64,000 nt of DNA, from positions 193,094,052 through 193,158,051 of the forward strand of contig CP136067.1 in assembly GCA_032622095.1 (NCBI GenBank), in the 5' to 3' direction. This DNA is from Siphonodentalium dalli. Its lineage: Eukaryota; Mollusca; Scaphopoda; Gadilida; Siphonodentaliidae. Below, one piece after another: positions 46,690 to 56,930 of this stretch. Both the position numbers and the translations under genes were made by a program. The notes below the pieces were generated by a model. It did no database searches. It had not been told where the DNA came from and saw nothing but the letters and a program-made list of their open reading frames with translations. How positions within the stretch are numbered: position 1 is the first letter of the stretch; the number at the start of each line of letters is the position of its first letter.

Positions 46690-46824
46690 AAAGTTCATAA
46701 ATTTATATATCTGATCACTCTGAGCTTTGATGGGTGGGTTCCTCGACTCAAATCAAATATTTTTTTCCCCTGAAGCCAAAGAAATAGTAATTTAGGAGCA
46801 TCTGATCGGATTGAGTGCCTTTAA
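46690..46824 (+). mobile_element. family H right part
   Basis: GGGTTCCTCGACTCAAATCA, then TTTTTTCCCCTGAAGCC and GATCGGATTGAGTGCCTTTAA match the right end of 8532-9019. Its TTAA is also the left TTAA of the next element. Confidence 0.72.
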
Positions 46825-47088
46825 CCCTTTGAGTGCCAGGTCGATTTTTGTATCAACCCATATACCCTGTGCCAATGCATTCTCTTATATATGCGAGTCG
46901 ACCAATGCATTCTCTTATATATGCAAGTCGACCATAGGTCGCCTCGCATATATAAGAGAATGCATTGGCCTAACAATTTTTTTTTTACAATTTTGTACTA
47001 TTTTAATAATTTATTCTTATATTCTTTAACAGACTTATTTTGTAGGTTTAGGGCCGATGAGATCGGCCCCTGGCACTCAAAGGGTTAA
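46821..47088. mobile_element. family D2 TTAA MITE carrying a core palindrome
   Basis: TTAACCCTTTGAGTGCCAGG at the left and CCTGGCACTCAAAGGGTTAA at the right are exact complements. Between them a core hairpin (46861-47035) of the A/B type is inserted, itself with a 36-bp internal duplication of GCCAATGCATTCTCTTATAT. Confidence 0.85.
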
Positions 47089-47222
47089 GTAACTGAGGTA
47101 AGCCCGTCCATCAAAGTGCGGACAGGCCGATCTAATTCCTTAAGTGATAATCAAATATCAGGAGAACTGATGACTTTACAGTCAACCAAAGCTGCTTTCT
47201 TATTGGGACATATTAGCAGCAA

Positions 47223-47373
47223 CAAGCCTTGAAATAGGGTGTCTGTCATTTGCAGAATGAGGTCCCCAGAGGGTGAATTTTGTGACGCTAGCCCGCTATG
47301 CGGGGTAGCATCACTAAATTCACCCTCTGGGGACCTCATTCTGCAAATGACAGACACCCTACTTCAAGGCTTG
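47223..47373. mobile_element. family E element, single hairpin
   Basis: CAAGCCTTGAAATAGGGTGT at the left and ACACCCTACTTCAAGGCTTG at the right enclose one GAATGAGGTCCCC palindrome; this is the simplest form of the family. From 47400 to 48400 I see nothing identifiable. Confidence 0.88.
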
Positions 47374-48419
47374 AGCAGCAAGTGTGTCTAAGGGTACCAC
47401 GAAACTTAAAACTCAAGTGGTATCCCTAGACTAATCTCTCGAGTGCTGTAGCTTATAGGCACCAACATCATATTAAATACCCAAATATTTTATGTTAAAG
47501 GGACCCAAGGCACTCGCAGTGGGTAAATGTGAAAAAAATATAAAAGTAAAAACACCACCGCCAAGAAGAACATGGAGACATACATGTAGATAAACTTTGT
47601 TCATAATGAAATTTCATGTGAAGCCATTGTTATGTAAACAAAACTGTCACAGTGATTTTTGTCCACAAACATTGCTAATCATGTCGTAATTTCAAATATT
47701 TTAGTCTGAATATGATTTTCAGAATATCTTTTGAGTTTTGATTAAATTTTGGTATCTTGTTGGACTTTTATCGGTAATTTCACTGTAACAGTAATGTTTA
47801 CATAACAAGTACAATGGCTTAGACATGCGAAATCTTAATATTACAGAGTTATTAGGCCACAGGAAGTTAATTATCTGTTTCTCAGACACTTTTTTTTCAA
47901 AGCAAATAGGCAGGCAGGTTTCTATATTTATTTGCATTTTTTATGACAAAAATTTTCCAGCAGGCCAGCAGGTAGGTTATTATATGTTTATCTTAAAATT
48001 GAAAAAAAATATTTGGGCCTAAATTATGACTACTTGATTTTTTTTTTAAACGTATTACTTGTCAGGCTTTACTGGGCCATCTTCTACATGTAAATACTAA
48101 ACAAAAACATAACTTTTTAGATCAGTGAAATATAGATGCATTGCTTGCCGCAAGTACACATGGACATTTACTGATAAAGTAAATCTGGAATAATCAACCG
48201 AAAATATGTGCAACTTTTACAATTTTCAATATGAATTACATTATCTTCTTGCGTCATACTGGTATAAACAGGAATGCCCCCCCCAATATAATTAGATATT
48301 ATCACATGGTATGGATTTAGTGTAGTCATTGAAAATATAATTGATGTGTGATGTATTAATAAAATTTATTAATATTAATACCACCGACAAACCATCTGAA
48401 AACTTTATTGGTTAAATCT

Positions 48420-48594
48420 CTTTTTGATTATATACAGTGAGCTATTTTTATTCACTCACAGATATATGTTATATATATAGTTCCATCCATTAATATTTAA
48501 TATTGCAACTTCAATTTGTATACATGTGTCAACTTTTGTATAAAATTGTATAGATATGTATCGTCACCAATAAATAATCTAATCTAATCTAATG
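48420..48594 (+). mobile_element. non-LTR retrotransposon 3' tail
   Basis: TATGTATCGTCACCAATAAA followed by TAATCTAATCTAATCTAATG, a short-repeat tail typical of non-LTR elements. The 5' limit is not clear. It ends 58 bases before exon 10. Confidence 0.5.
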
Positions 48595-48651
48595 AAATAT
48601 TGATTAACTAACTTGGCGCAGGGGACGTAACTCTAAATATATGATTTTCAG

Positions 48652-48754
48652 GAGGAGGAGGAGGCGTTCAGGAGACAAGTGCACCTTGAGGGACAGATTA
48701 GCAATAAAAACAACATGGCTCAGTATTGTAGCACTAAGCTGGATATACATATAG
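48652..48754 (+). CDS. TBC1D5: TBC1D5 exon 10: acidic start of C-terminal helical block
   Basis: The exon follows ATGATTTTCAG and begins EEEEAFRRQVHLEGQISNKN, continuing NMAQYCSTKLDIHI plus one base to a GTCAGT donor. It matches TBC1D5 EEELEAQISFLQGQLND and MCKYCAKVMDTHL. It begins a predicted helical segment conserved across TBC1D5 proteins. A remnant of a non-LTR retrotransposon coding end starts only 16 bases past the exon, and a retrotransposon 3' tail ends about 58 bases before it, so the exon is closely bracketed by insertions. No frame damage is seen. Confidence 0.88.
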
Positions 48755-48770
48755 GTCAGTACCTCTTTAA

Positions 48771-49010
48771 CTTCGTAGACTGTGTCCCCTGTGCCATAAA
48801 CGTCAACTTGGAGATGAAATGCATTATTTGATGGAATGTGAATGTTTAGATGAGGCTAGAAATCCGTTCATGCTTAAGAAATTTACAAGTATAGAACACG
48901 CGACTATTGATATTCTAGATGACATACTAAATTTGAAAGACGTAATTTCCTTACGTAGACTCTGCTCTTTTATCCGACTGATTAACCTTAAGTTGAATGC
49001 CAGTGATTAA
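48771..49010 (+). pseudogene. non-LTR retrotransposon ORF2 C-terminal remnant
   Basis: The frame reads LRRLCPLCHKRQLGDEMHYL then MECECLDEARNPFM... to a TAA at 49008-49010. The CxxC...GDExHYLxxC pattern is the Cys/His motif found near the end of many non-LTR reverse transcriptases. A stop lies just upstream in frame and no reverse transcriptase core is present, so this is a dead 3' fragment. It starts 16 bases after exon 10. Confidence 0.75.
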
Positions 49011-49021
49011 AGTACATAGTT

Positions 49022-50060
49022 ATACCCCCTTTTTAAAAAAAAGGGGGTATACTGTTTTGCACCTGTCCGTCCGTGCGTGCGTCGTACCATCGTGCATCTG
49101 TCTGTCTGTGCGTCCATACGTCCGTCCGATGTCTGTTCATGTCATAACTTGAACAATAGTGCTCGGATCTCAATGAAATTAGGTATGGATGTTCACTACT
49201 ATGAGGACATTAAATAGAGGGTTTCATCGTTTTGTTCGGATTTTCCATTCTAGAGTTATTCATCTTTGTTTATCTGGAAATGTTGGATTTTTGGTCCATC
49301 TGGTGTCTGTTCATGTCGTAACTTCAACAGTTGTGCTGGGATCTCAATGAAATTTGGAATGGATGTTCACAACTATGAGGACATTAAATAGAGGGTTCCA
49401 TCGTTTTGTTCGGGTTTTCCATTCTAGAGTTATTAATCTTTGTTTATCTGGAAATGTTGGATTTTTGGTCTGTCTGGTGTCTGTTCATGTCATAACATGA
49501 ACAGTAGTGCTCGGATCTCAATGAAATTTGGTATGGATGTTCACTACTATGAGGGCATTCAATAGAGGGTTCCATCGTTTTGTTCGGATTTTCCATTCTA
49601 GAGTTATTCATCTTTGTTTATCTGGAAATGTTGGCTTTTTGGTCTGTCTGTTCATGTCGTAACTTCAACAGTTGTGCTGGGATCTCAATGAAATTTGGTA
49701 TGGATGTTCACCACTGTGAGGACATTCAATAGAGGTTTCCATTGTTCTGTTTGGCTTTTCCATTCTAGAGTTATTCAAGTTTGTTTATCTGGACATGTTG
49801 GCTGTTTGGTCCATCCGATGTCTGTTCAGGTCATAACTTGAACAGTAATACTCGGATCTCAATGAAATTTTTTATGGATGTTCACCACTGAGGACATTTA
49901 AGGGCACATTCAACTGTTTTGTTTTGTTTTTTTGTGCTATAGTTATTCATCTTCGTTTATATGAAAATGCTGATTTTTGGGTCCATCTGTCTGAGTATAG
50001 CAGTCATAAGTTATAGATATGCCCACACTAGGCGGTATGCCACTAGGGGGTATGTGCCGG
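49022..50060 (+). repeat. R-type array: hairpin head, CGTC tract, ~170-bp units
   Basis: Head TATACCCCCTTTTTAAAAAA / AAGGGGGTATAC palindrome, then a GTCCGTCCGTGCGTGCGTCG tract, then five units about 170 bp apart. Each has CGGATCTCAATGAAATTTGG, TATGGATGTTCAC and CATTCTAGAGTTATTCATCT. The tail has GGGGGTATG, an echo of the head. Confidence 0.85.
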
Positions 50061-50157
50061 ACGACAGTCCATCTCTTGTTGTGGTTGTTGTTGTTTTAGT
50101 TGTTGTGAATGGTGGTGATAATGATGACGATGAAGCGATTATGATAAGTGTTAAGAA

Positions 50158-50335
50158 GGGCGATGATGATGATGATGATGGTGATGTAACGCTAATGATG
50201 ATTATGTCGATGATGATGATGATGATGTTTCAATGATAATGACGACGACGATGATGATGATAACAGCAACGAAGTCGACAACGACGATGAGTACGATGAT
50301 GATGATGATGATGATGAAGATGGAGGTGACGATGA
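50158..50335 (+). repeat. imperfect (GAT)n microsatellite
   Basis: Runs of GATGATGATGATG with ACGACGACG interruptions. It yields open frames of Asp, Met, Ser or His repeats on both strands that are not genes. Confidence 0.9.
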
Positions 50336-50469
50336 AGACGTTTGGGAGGTCACTGTATATTTTGTATATAAATACTTTTCGTTATTCTGTCCATCATTTG
50401 TATATAATTTCGTTTTCTCAATATCCATTCATGTTATTTAATTGGATCAGAGAATAAAGCAATTCAACA

Positions 50470-50725
50470 ATTTCATGATGGGAATTTCCTGAAATTTTGT
50501 GAAAACCCTGTGCCAATGCATTTTCTGATATATGCGAGTCTCCCATAGGGAGCCTCGCATATATAAGAGAATACATCGGCCTAACAATATTTACCATGAC
50601 TGTGTAAGCCAGTGCATTCTATTATATATGCGAGGCTCTCTATGGACACTTGCATATATAAGAGAATGCACTGGCACAGGATCTTTAATGCTGCACCGGC
50701 GCAGTTCCTGTCATGAAAAGGTTAA
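50470..50725 (-). mobile_element. family B MITE, inverted, ending at shared TTAA
   Basis: TTTCATGATGGGAATTTCCT-like left and CTGTCATGAAAAGGTTAA right, with both palindromes. The final TTAA (50722-50725) begins the C element that follows. Confidence 0.78.
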
Positions 50726-50985
50726 CCATTTCTTTACTGTATGGATTCTCCCATTCAGTTATAAGAGCACTGTATACATTGGAATGGTCTATTATTCATT
50801 TGAAGGGATGATCAGAAAATATAAGCTGCCGAATGACTACAGTTAGATGAAAAAACAAGTGCAGAATGATTCCTATTCACTGGTTGGAATTGTTCAGGTA
50901 ATAAATTCAATAAACCGCATATGACCATTTGTTGAACTTATTATCTGAACTACTCGCCAATGAGTATTTTGTATGAAGATGGTTC
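50722..50985 (+). mobile_element. family C TTAA MITE
   Basis: TTAACCATTTCTTTACTGTA at the left, and AATGAGTATTTTGTATGAAG at a decayed right end. The central palindrome is partly retained. Confidence 0.75.
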
Positions 50986-51064
50986 AATTTGCTTCTAAAA
51001 TTTAATTTCAAATTCATAGCAAGAACACAATGCACATCTTAATCAACAATCTTCTATTGAATGA

Positions 51065-51272
51065 GTTGTGGATGATGAGAGTGGTGCGTGTACCTGTGTG
51101 GATGATGAGAGTGGTGCGTGTACCCGTGTGGATGATGGGAGTGGTGCGTGCACCTGTGTGGATGAGAGTGGTGGGTGTCCCTGTGTGGATGAGAGTGGTG
51201 CGTGTACCTGTGTGGATGATGAGAGTGGTGGGTGTACCTGTGTGGATGATGAGAGTGGTGCGTGCACCTGTA
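51065..51272 (+). repeat. 30-bp minisatellite, about 7 copies
   Basis: The unit is GTGGATGATGAGAGTGGTGC followed by GTGTACCTGT; two copies lack GAT. It gives open frames in four readings, which explains the many short frames here. The sequence just before it is a family G-type border. Confidence 0.92.
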
Positions 51273-51937
51273 CAATAGATCAATTAAACAATTAATTATA
51301 TATTGATACCTAGAAGCACAATGTTCTTGCAGGAAGCTGTCATTACATTAATACCAGGTATTTAGAGATCGCATCGTCGAGGGTGATGAACTTGGTGACC
51401 CATGGAAAAAGCCACAAAACTGATGAATGTATATTGATATTCTGACAGTCCTAAATTTAAACATATGTCAATGCTATTGCAAACAAAATTGACTATTCAA
51501 TTTAAACAGTGGATCAGGTTCCCTGGTCTCAGAGTGTTCAAAATTTGTTATACGATAGTTTCACTCGTATGATAATACCGTCACCAATGTACAAGTGAAG
51601 CTCGCTATCAAGTTGTCATGAAGAAGGAAAACTTTATTGACACTGAATATGGTCTGGTTGTACTAAATCCTTGAAAATCCTTGGATGAAAGGAGACAGAT
51701 GACTTGATTTATTACTGACATTCACAGGTATTTTAGTATGGTGAATACAGCTTTGTTGAGAACCTAAGGTGAGATGCACAGTCTGTTTCATTCATATGGT
51801 TGTGTGATTGTGGTTTAATACAATACATTGTAACCATGGTTATTCATATACATACAACCATTGGTTCTCCTCAAATCTGTCTTCTGCATACCTTTGGGCT
51901 ATATCTGTCTCCCTCAAATCCTGTGACCATATATACA

Positions 51938-52400
51938 TTAACCCTTTACCCAACAGAACGGCCCTGTGCCAATGCATTCTCTTATATATGCGAGTCGACC
52001 ATAGGTCGCCTCGCATATATAAGAGAATGCATTGGCTTAACACATTAAAAATAATAAAATTGTCAAAGAATGTAGAAAGATATTATAAATATTGTTAAAA
52101 AATGTAAGAAAAAATTCTAAAATTGTTAAAGAATGTAAGAAAAAATGGTAAAAAGTGTTAAAAAAAGACTTTTTTTAGGCCAATGCATTCTCTTATATAT
52201 GCGAGGTGACCTATGGTCGACTCGCATATATAAGAGAATGCATTGGCACAGGGCATAACTGTAACCATCACAATGTGGTCAATGAACCGGTTCCAATGAT
52301 ATCCATATTTGTATGGTGTTATTGAGACAGACCGAAGATATTTTAGGCTGTTGAAGCTTTATTTGGGCGTTTTTGGCGGTTTTGTTGGGTAAAGGGTTAA
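51938..52400 (+). mobile_element. family A TTAA MITE, copy 8, internal duplication
   Basis: Complete with both TTAA sites. An internal duplication of the AAATTGTTAAAGAATGTAAG stretch makes it about 60 bp longer than copy 1. Confidence 0.9.
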
Positions 52401-52732
52401 TATGCACATGATTTAAATTTGTATAGTAAATTTTAAACATGCTTTTCTTTCAGTGATTGGGACCACCACAACACTGACCACAAAGGAAATAAGTTTTTGT
52501 ACTTTGTTGTGTCATCCCAGGTTGTATATATATGTATCTTCATGTAATTTATATTTATATTTTACATGTACACATTATATAGATATATAGACCAAATTAT
52601 TCTCATCTTATTTTTAAAAAAACAGTGGGAAAGTACACAAACGTGAAGCCGATCAGCATTTGGTAAAAACTCCACCAAGATACACAAGCCCATTATATGA
52701 TATTTAATTGTTGCTTTCTTTTTTTGTTATAG

Positions 52733-52812
52733 ATCGACTACAGTCCGCACTGCTGAGTCAGAATCTATACAATGAAGATGAAGTACTGATCTCATTAGCT
52801 GGAATCAAGCAG
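52733..52812 (+). CDS. TBC1D5: TBC1D5 exon 11: EDEVLISLAGIKQ
   Basis: After a TTTTTTTGTTATAG acceptor the exon completes an Asp codon and reads RLQSALLSQNLYNEDEVLIS then LAGIKQ, to a GTAATC donor in phase 0. It matches TBC1D5 QDVILQENLEKEDQILVSLAGLKQ, one of the best conserved blocks outside the TBC domain. Two imperfect copies of the LAGIKQ-donor segment lie just downstream at 52861-52938 in the intron, again showing duplication of an exon end. The first copy is the functional one by frame and similarity. Confidence 0.93.
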
Positions 52813-52860
52813 GTAATCTCCCATGATATTGATAGTAGGTTGTTTGGGTTATGTCCCCTG

Positions 52861-52938
52861 GTCTCTTTAGCTGGAATTAAACAGGTTGGTTTGGGTTAGT
52901 TTCCCTGGTATCTTCAGTTTGAATTAAACAGGTTGCAA
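52861..52938 (+). repeat. two copies of exon 11 end with donor
   Basis: CTCTTTAGCTGGAATTAAAC then AGGTTGGT, and ATCTTCAGTTTGAATTAAAC then AGGTTGCA, echo the exon end TCATTAGCTGGAATCAAGCA then GGTAAT. Spacing is 47 bases. Confidence 0.8.
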
Positions 52939-53153
52939 ATTTTCAAGATATTTTTCCGACAAATGCGGGCTGCATGTGTGCTGATATATTCAAATTTGAA
53001 ATCGAAGATGGCTGCTGGCAGCCATGTTTGTTAAAAAATTTCAGGTACATTTTATGGCTCCCATCTAGAGGTCACCCTGAAGATCCATTTAAAGTTTCGT
53101 GATGATCAGACAAGGGATGTAGTCTGTAAGGTGGGCCAAAGGAAATTGTCAAA

Positions 53154-53606
53154 GAATTCGGGACTAGGCAGGTCGTTCGGTATGGAGATGGATTCGGTTT
53201 ATAAAGCGTCCGATGTCGAGAGGTTTTTTGCTCTATCATATTATAATTCGGAACCAGGCAGTTTGTTTAGTATGGAGATGGATTCGGTTTTTAATGTGTC
53301 CGATGTCGAGATGTTTTACTCTATCATATTATAATTCGGAACCAGGCAGGTCGTTCGGTATGGAGATGGATTCGGTTTATAAAGTCTCCAATGTCGAGAG
53401 GTTTTACTCTATCATATTATAATTCGGGACCAGGCAGTTCGTTCGGTATGGAGATGGATTCGGTTTATAAAGTTTCCGATGTCGAGAGGTTTTACTCTAT
53501 CATATTATAATTGGGGACCAGGCAGTTCATTCAGTATGGAGATGGATTCGGTTTATAAAGTGACTTAAGTCTCCGATGTCGAGAGGTTTTACTCTATCAT
53601 ATTATT
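53154..53606 (+). repeat. 90-bp minisatellite abutting the last exon
   Basis: Five units with TATGGAGATGGATTCGGTTT, CCGATGTCGAGAGGTTTTAC and TCTATCATATTATAATTCGG. The last unit continues as TCTATCATATTATTTTCAG, the splice acceptor of the terminal exon. The unit length is a multiple of three, so frames stay open across copies. Confidence 0.88.
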
Positions 53607-53611
53607 TTCAG

Positions 53612-54070
53612 GTGAGAGATATTCTCAAGGGAACACTTCGATACGGCGATAACCTGGAAAATGGGGAACAACTCCCTATAAAAGACAATTATTACGAGAC
53701 AGAGTCAATAACCTCCCCTTGTTCTGATGTCATGTCAAAGTCATGTGACGCAGCAATGTTGTCACCTGATTTACCTCACAAAGGAATGTTGCGAGATTCG
53801 TCAGGCAGTAAAAAAAAGAAAATTCAAGATAAACGGAACAATCACTCGGAGAATAAGCAGGGGACATTATCAAAGTTTCGAAGTGCGGAGAATATGAGGC
53901 AAGAAGTAGAATTGGAAGATTTGGATTCACGCCGGAGAAGCGTGACTGACCCAGTGGACAGTTCTGTGGGTAGAATGGCCCCTTTCTCTCATAGGAGGAA
54001 AACTAGTGATGGAGCACTGTATCAACCAAGCCCAAATCCTCTTTATGAGCAAATCAGTAGGCTTAACTAA
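53612..54070 (+). CDS. TBC1D5: TBC1D5 terminal exon: KDILKG motif, basic/Ser tail, stop
   Basis: The final coding exon follows TATTATTTTCAG. It reads VRDILKGTLRYGDNLENGEQ, matching TBC1D5 IKDILKGSLRF, then a Ser-, Lys- and Glu-rich tail ending SPNPLYEQISRLN and a TAA at 54068-54070. Vertebrate TBC1D5 ends with a second LC3-interacting motif (GFTIV) near its terminus. That motif is not seen here, although YEQI fits the loose [WFY]xx[LIV] core next to the stop. The acceptor pyrimidine tract appears to be the edge of a 90-bp minisatellite lying directly upstream (53154-53606). The tail is shorter than the vertebrate one, so additional or alternative 3' exons cannot be excluded. Confidence 0.9.
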   Translation: MRDILKGTLRYGDNLENGEQLPIKDNYYETESITSPCSDVMSKSCDAAMLSPDLPHKGMLRDSSGSKKKKIQDKRNNHSENKQGTLSKFRSAENMRQEVELEDLDSRRRSVTDPVDSSVGRMAPFSHRRKTSDGALYQPSPNPLYEQISRLN

Positions 54071-54150
54071 GAACGAGCAAAGCTACCAAGAGAGAACCGA
54101 GCAAATCAGTAGGCTCAACTAAGAACGAGCGAGAACTGAATCCTTTCTAT

Positions 54151-54574
54151 TCAAGCCTTGAAATAGTGCAGAATGAGGTCCCCAGAGGGTGAATTTAGTG
54201 ACGCAAGCTTGCATGGTGGGCTAGCATCATTAAATTCACCCTCTGGGGACCTCATTCTGCTGAAGTCTCAACTGCTATAGGATCAGATTGAAGTTCCGAA
54301 GTTGAAGTTGGTGATATTCACCTATTTATAGTCACGTTGATTATGCATTTTATTTTCTGCAAATTAGGGGATAAGGAAACTGAAAAGAAGGGAAAAAGTA
54401 ACTAAAAACAATGTTAATTTGAGACTATAGATACTTCCCAGAAGATGAGGCTCAAGCAGAATGAGGTCCCCCAAAGGGTGAATTTAGTTATCCTAGCCCA
54501 CTGTGTTGGGTAGCATCACTAAATTCACCCTCAGGGGACCTCATTCTGCAAATCACAGACACACTATTTCAAGG
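54151..54574. mobile_element. family E element, two hairpins plus spacer, in 3' UTR
   Basis: TTCAAGCCTTGAAATAGTGC at the left and CACTATTTCAAGG at the right; the spacer (ATCAGATTGAAGTTCC to CCCAGAAGATGAGG) matches 850-1020. Confidence 0.85.
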
Positions 54575-54695
54575 AAAGCTATATTGAACGAGCACTGTAT
54601 GAACCAGGTGACTTGAGTCCAAAATACAACTACACTCCATGAACAAATCAATTGACTCAACTAAGAAAGGAGGGATGTTGATGCAGTAATCTAAA

Positions 54696-54949
54696 CAAGC
54701 CTTGAAATAGGGTGTCTGTCATTTGCAGAATGAGGTTCCCAGAGGGTGAATTTAGTGATGCTACCCCGCATAACGGGTTAGCATCACCAAATTCACCCTC
54801 TGGGAACCTCATTCTTCTGAGGTGTAAGCAGAATGAGGTCCCCAGAGGGTTAATTTGGTGATGCTAGCCCGCTATGCGGGGTAGCATCACTAAATTCACC
54901 CTCTGGGAACCTCATTCTGCAAATGACAGACACCCTATTTCAAGGCTTG
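54696..54949. mobile_element. family E element, two hairpins, in 3' UTR
   Basis: CAAGCCTTGAAATAGGGTGT to ACACCCTATTTCAAGGCTTG, exact inverted borders, with two adjacent palindromes like 12174-12428. Confidence 0.88.
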
Positions 54950-55679
54950 ACTATAAAACAAAGTATGAATTCACTATATAAACAAATCAGTAAAGGTTTT
55001 CAATCTGATCAGACGGTCCACATACCATCAAGATACAACAACAACAACATTTCTTCAAAATACGCTTTAGTTATCAGAATCGATTTATAGCAACAAAATA
55101 ATGCTAACCATTGTCCACTATGGTGTCAAATTTCCCAAATTCCCAAAATGTGTTATTTATCAAGATTTTGTTCAACAAAATATGGCCATATTATCACTAA
55201 AGTATCACAAAAATTTACCGTATTACCACTTGATTTTAGAGTTATCCATCTTCATCCGCAATTTTGTCCGAGATCCTCCTCTTGAGCGCGTGTTTCTGGG
55301 CCACATATTATTAGACATCTCAAGAAACTTCAAAAATTGATATCTGATCTGAGCTCTGATGGGTGGGTTCCTCGACTCGAATTAAATATTTTTTACCCCC
55401 GAAGCCAAAGAAATAGAAATTTAGGATCATCTGATTGGATTGAGTACCTTCAAGCAGCATTCAGATGAATCTGTTGCGGTGGTCTGTCCATTGCGATAAT
55501 CCAGGTTGAACAATTCATATGGTTGCATACATTGCTTTATAACGCAGAGCTTCCGATTAGTAATTCCAGCTAATTAGTTCAATATTGGAATAATTGCAAT
55601 ATTTCAAAACAATCAATAAATTAATGCTGTGACAACCTCAAACAACTAACACTTTTTTTGACATAAATAAAAGTCGATA

Positions 55680-56930
55680 TTCCTTTGATTTAAAGACAGC
55701 CACCATCTTTTATCGATCGAAAACAAGAAACGTCATGACGCACGAGCTTAATTACCATATAAGTTATGCGTTACGGCTCCTTTAATTAATGGATACAATG
55801 TAACGGATGCATCGCAGCCTTCTCAATGCCTTAGTGCTATTTTCTGTAATCCAATTTCTGCGCAACATATGCAACAGATTCGTTTGAACACTCCTTTAGT
55901 ATTCCAGAAAAACTTGCATGTACACTGTCTTCACGTTTATTAATTTCGTAAAAAATTTCAACCCTGCACGATCATTATTTGGGTCTGCGGATTTATTTGG
56001 AGCGAATTGGATTTAATATTTAAGTTATCTTGATTGTGGAACCTTTTTATGTTAGTTGCATTGCTAAGCTGTCTCATCTATTTTATATTACTAGACAATT
56101 TATTTCTATTTATTAATTTATCGAGTTTGATTAAAGGAACACATTATTTTATCTCATTTTTGAAGACATATTTGCATCCTCTCAAACTTTTGTTACTTGA
56201 GTATTATTCTAGAAAGAATTTTGAGAACAAACATACTTTTTTTTGTAATTGTGTTTCATGGCCCTGGGAATATCATGTTTTTATTTAATTTGATTCTTGA
56301 ATCAAATCATTCTAAAAGTTGAATCAAATTGATTCTTGGGTCGAAGTAGCAATATCTATGGATTGGGAAAATAGAGATTAAAATGGAAAGGTTAGGCCAA
56401 AAAAAAAAAGTGTTTTGGTTCTCGGGCAATTTTTTTTCAAATCAATGAGGGAGGGAGGGTTTTATTTTTATTTTTTATTTTTTTCTGCGCATAGTAAGCA
56501 TGGACAAAGATACCTTCCTCTGTCTAGTAATAACCAGAAAGGTAGAGGGAACTGTTATGCATATAAACTAATTTAGTCTTATATAAAAAAGACATTGTAC
56601 TACCAGTGTATGACTGTGATTACCTAACAATATATAATGCCCCTGACATTAACTACTGTTATTGTTGTCTAAAAACTGATACCTCCCCATTATAATATGT
56701 GATCCTGAATTCAGTCCTGTGCCTTTCAATTGTATAAAGTTACAATTAGTGTAAGTTGTTCACAATGGCTAATTGTAAGAAGAGCATGAGGATCAGCTAA
56801 TCATTTTCTTAATTGTAGTCATCTACTTCATGTTGTAAGCCTGCAAGTCACTTTGTTTTGTTTTTTTTCAAATTAATTTTTTCGTAAGTTTTTTTGTCAT
56901 AACATCAGGCATTGCAATAAAAAGGCCTAA
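55680..56930. other. flank with nothing recognised
   Basis: AT-rich sequence with short TTGATTCTTGAATCAAA inverted words near 56288-56340. No gene, RNA or element could be supported. Confidence 0.4.

Larger units (their letters stand above)
54071..55680 (+). other. probable 3' UTR and flank of TBC1D5
   Basis: No further coding segment is seen after the stop. The region starts with duplicated C-terminal codons and holds two family E palindromic elements (54151-54574 and 54696-54949). Candidate AATAAA polyadenylation signals occur at 55615-55620 and 55666-55671, but the true cleavage site cannot be told from sequence. A decayed H element tail lies near 55200-55455. Confidence 0.4.

Noticed and set aside
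49961-51295. Asp-, Ser-, His- or Thr-rich frames
   Set aside because: Translations of the (GAT)n microsatellite and the 30-bp minisatellite; open in several frames at once.
53131-53422. Open frames across the 90-bp minisatellite as extra coding exons
   Set aside because: The frames stay open because the unit is a multiple of three; no TBC1D5 similarity and no donor-acceptor pair that would join exons 11 and 12 better than the chosen junction.
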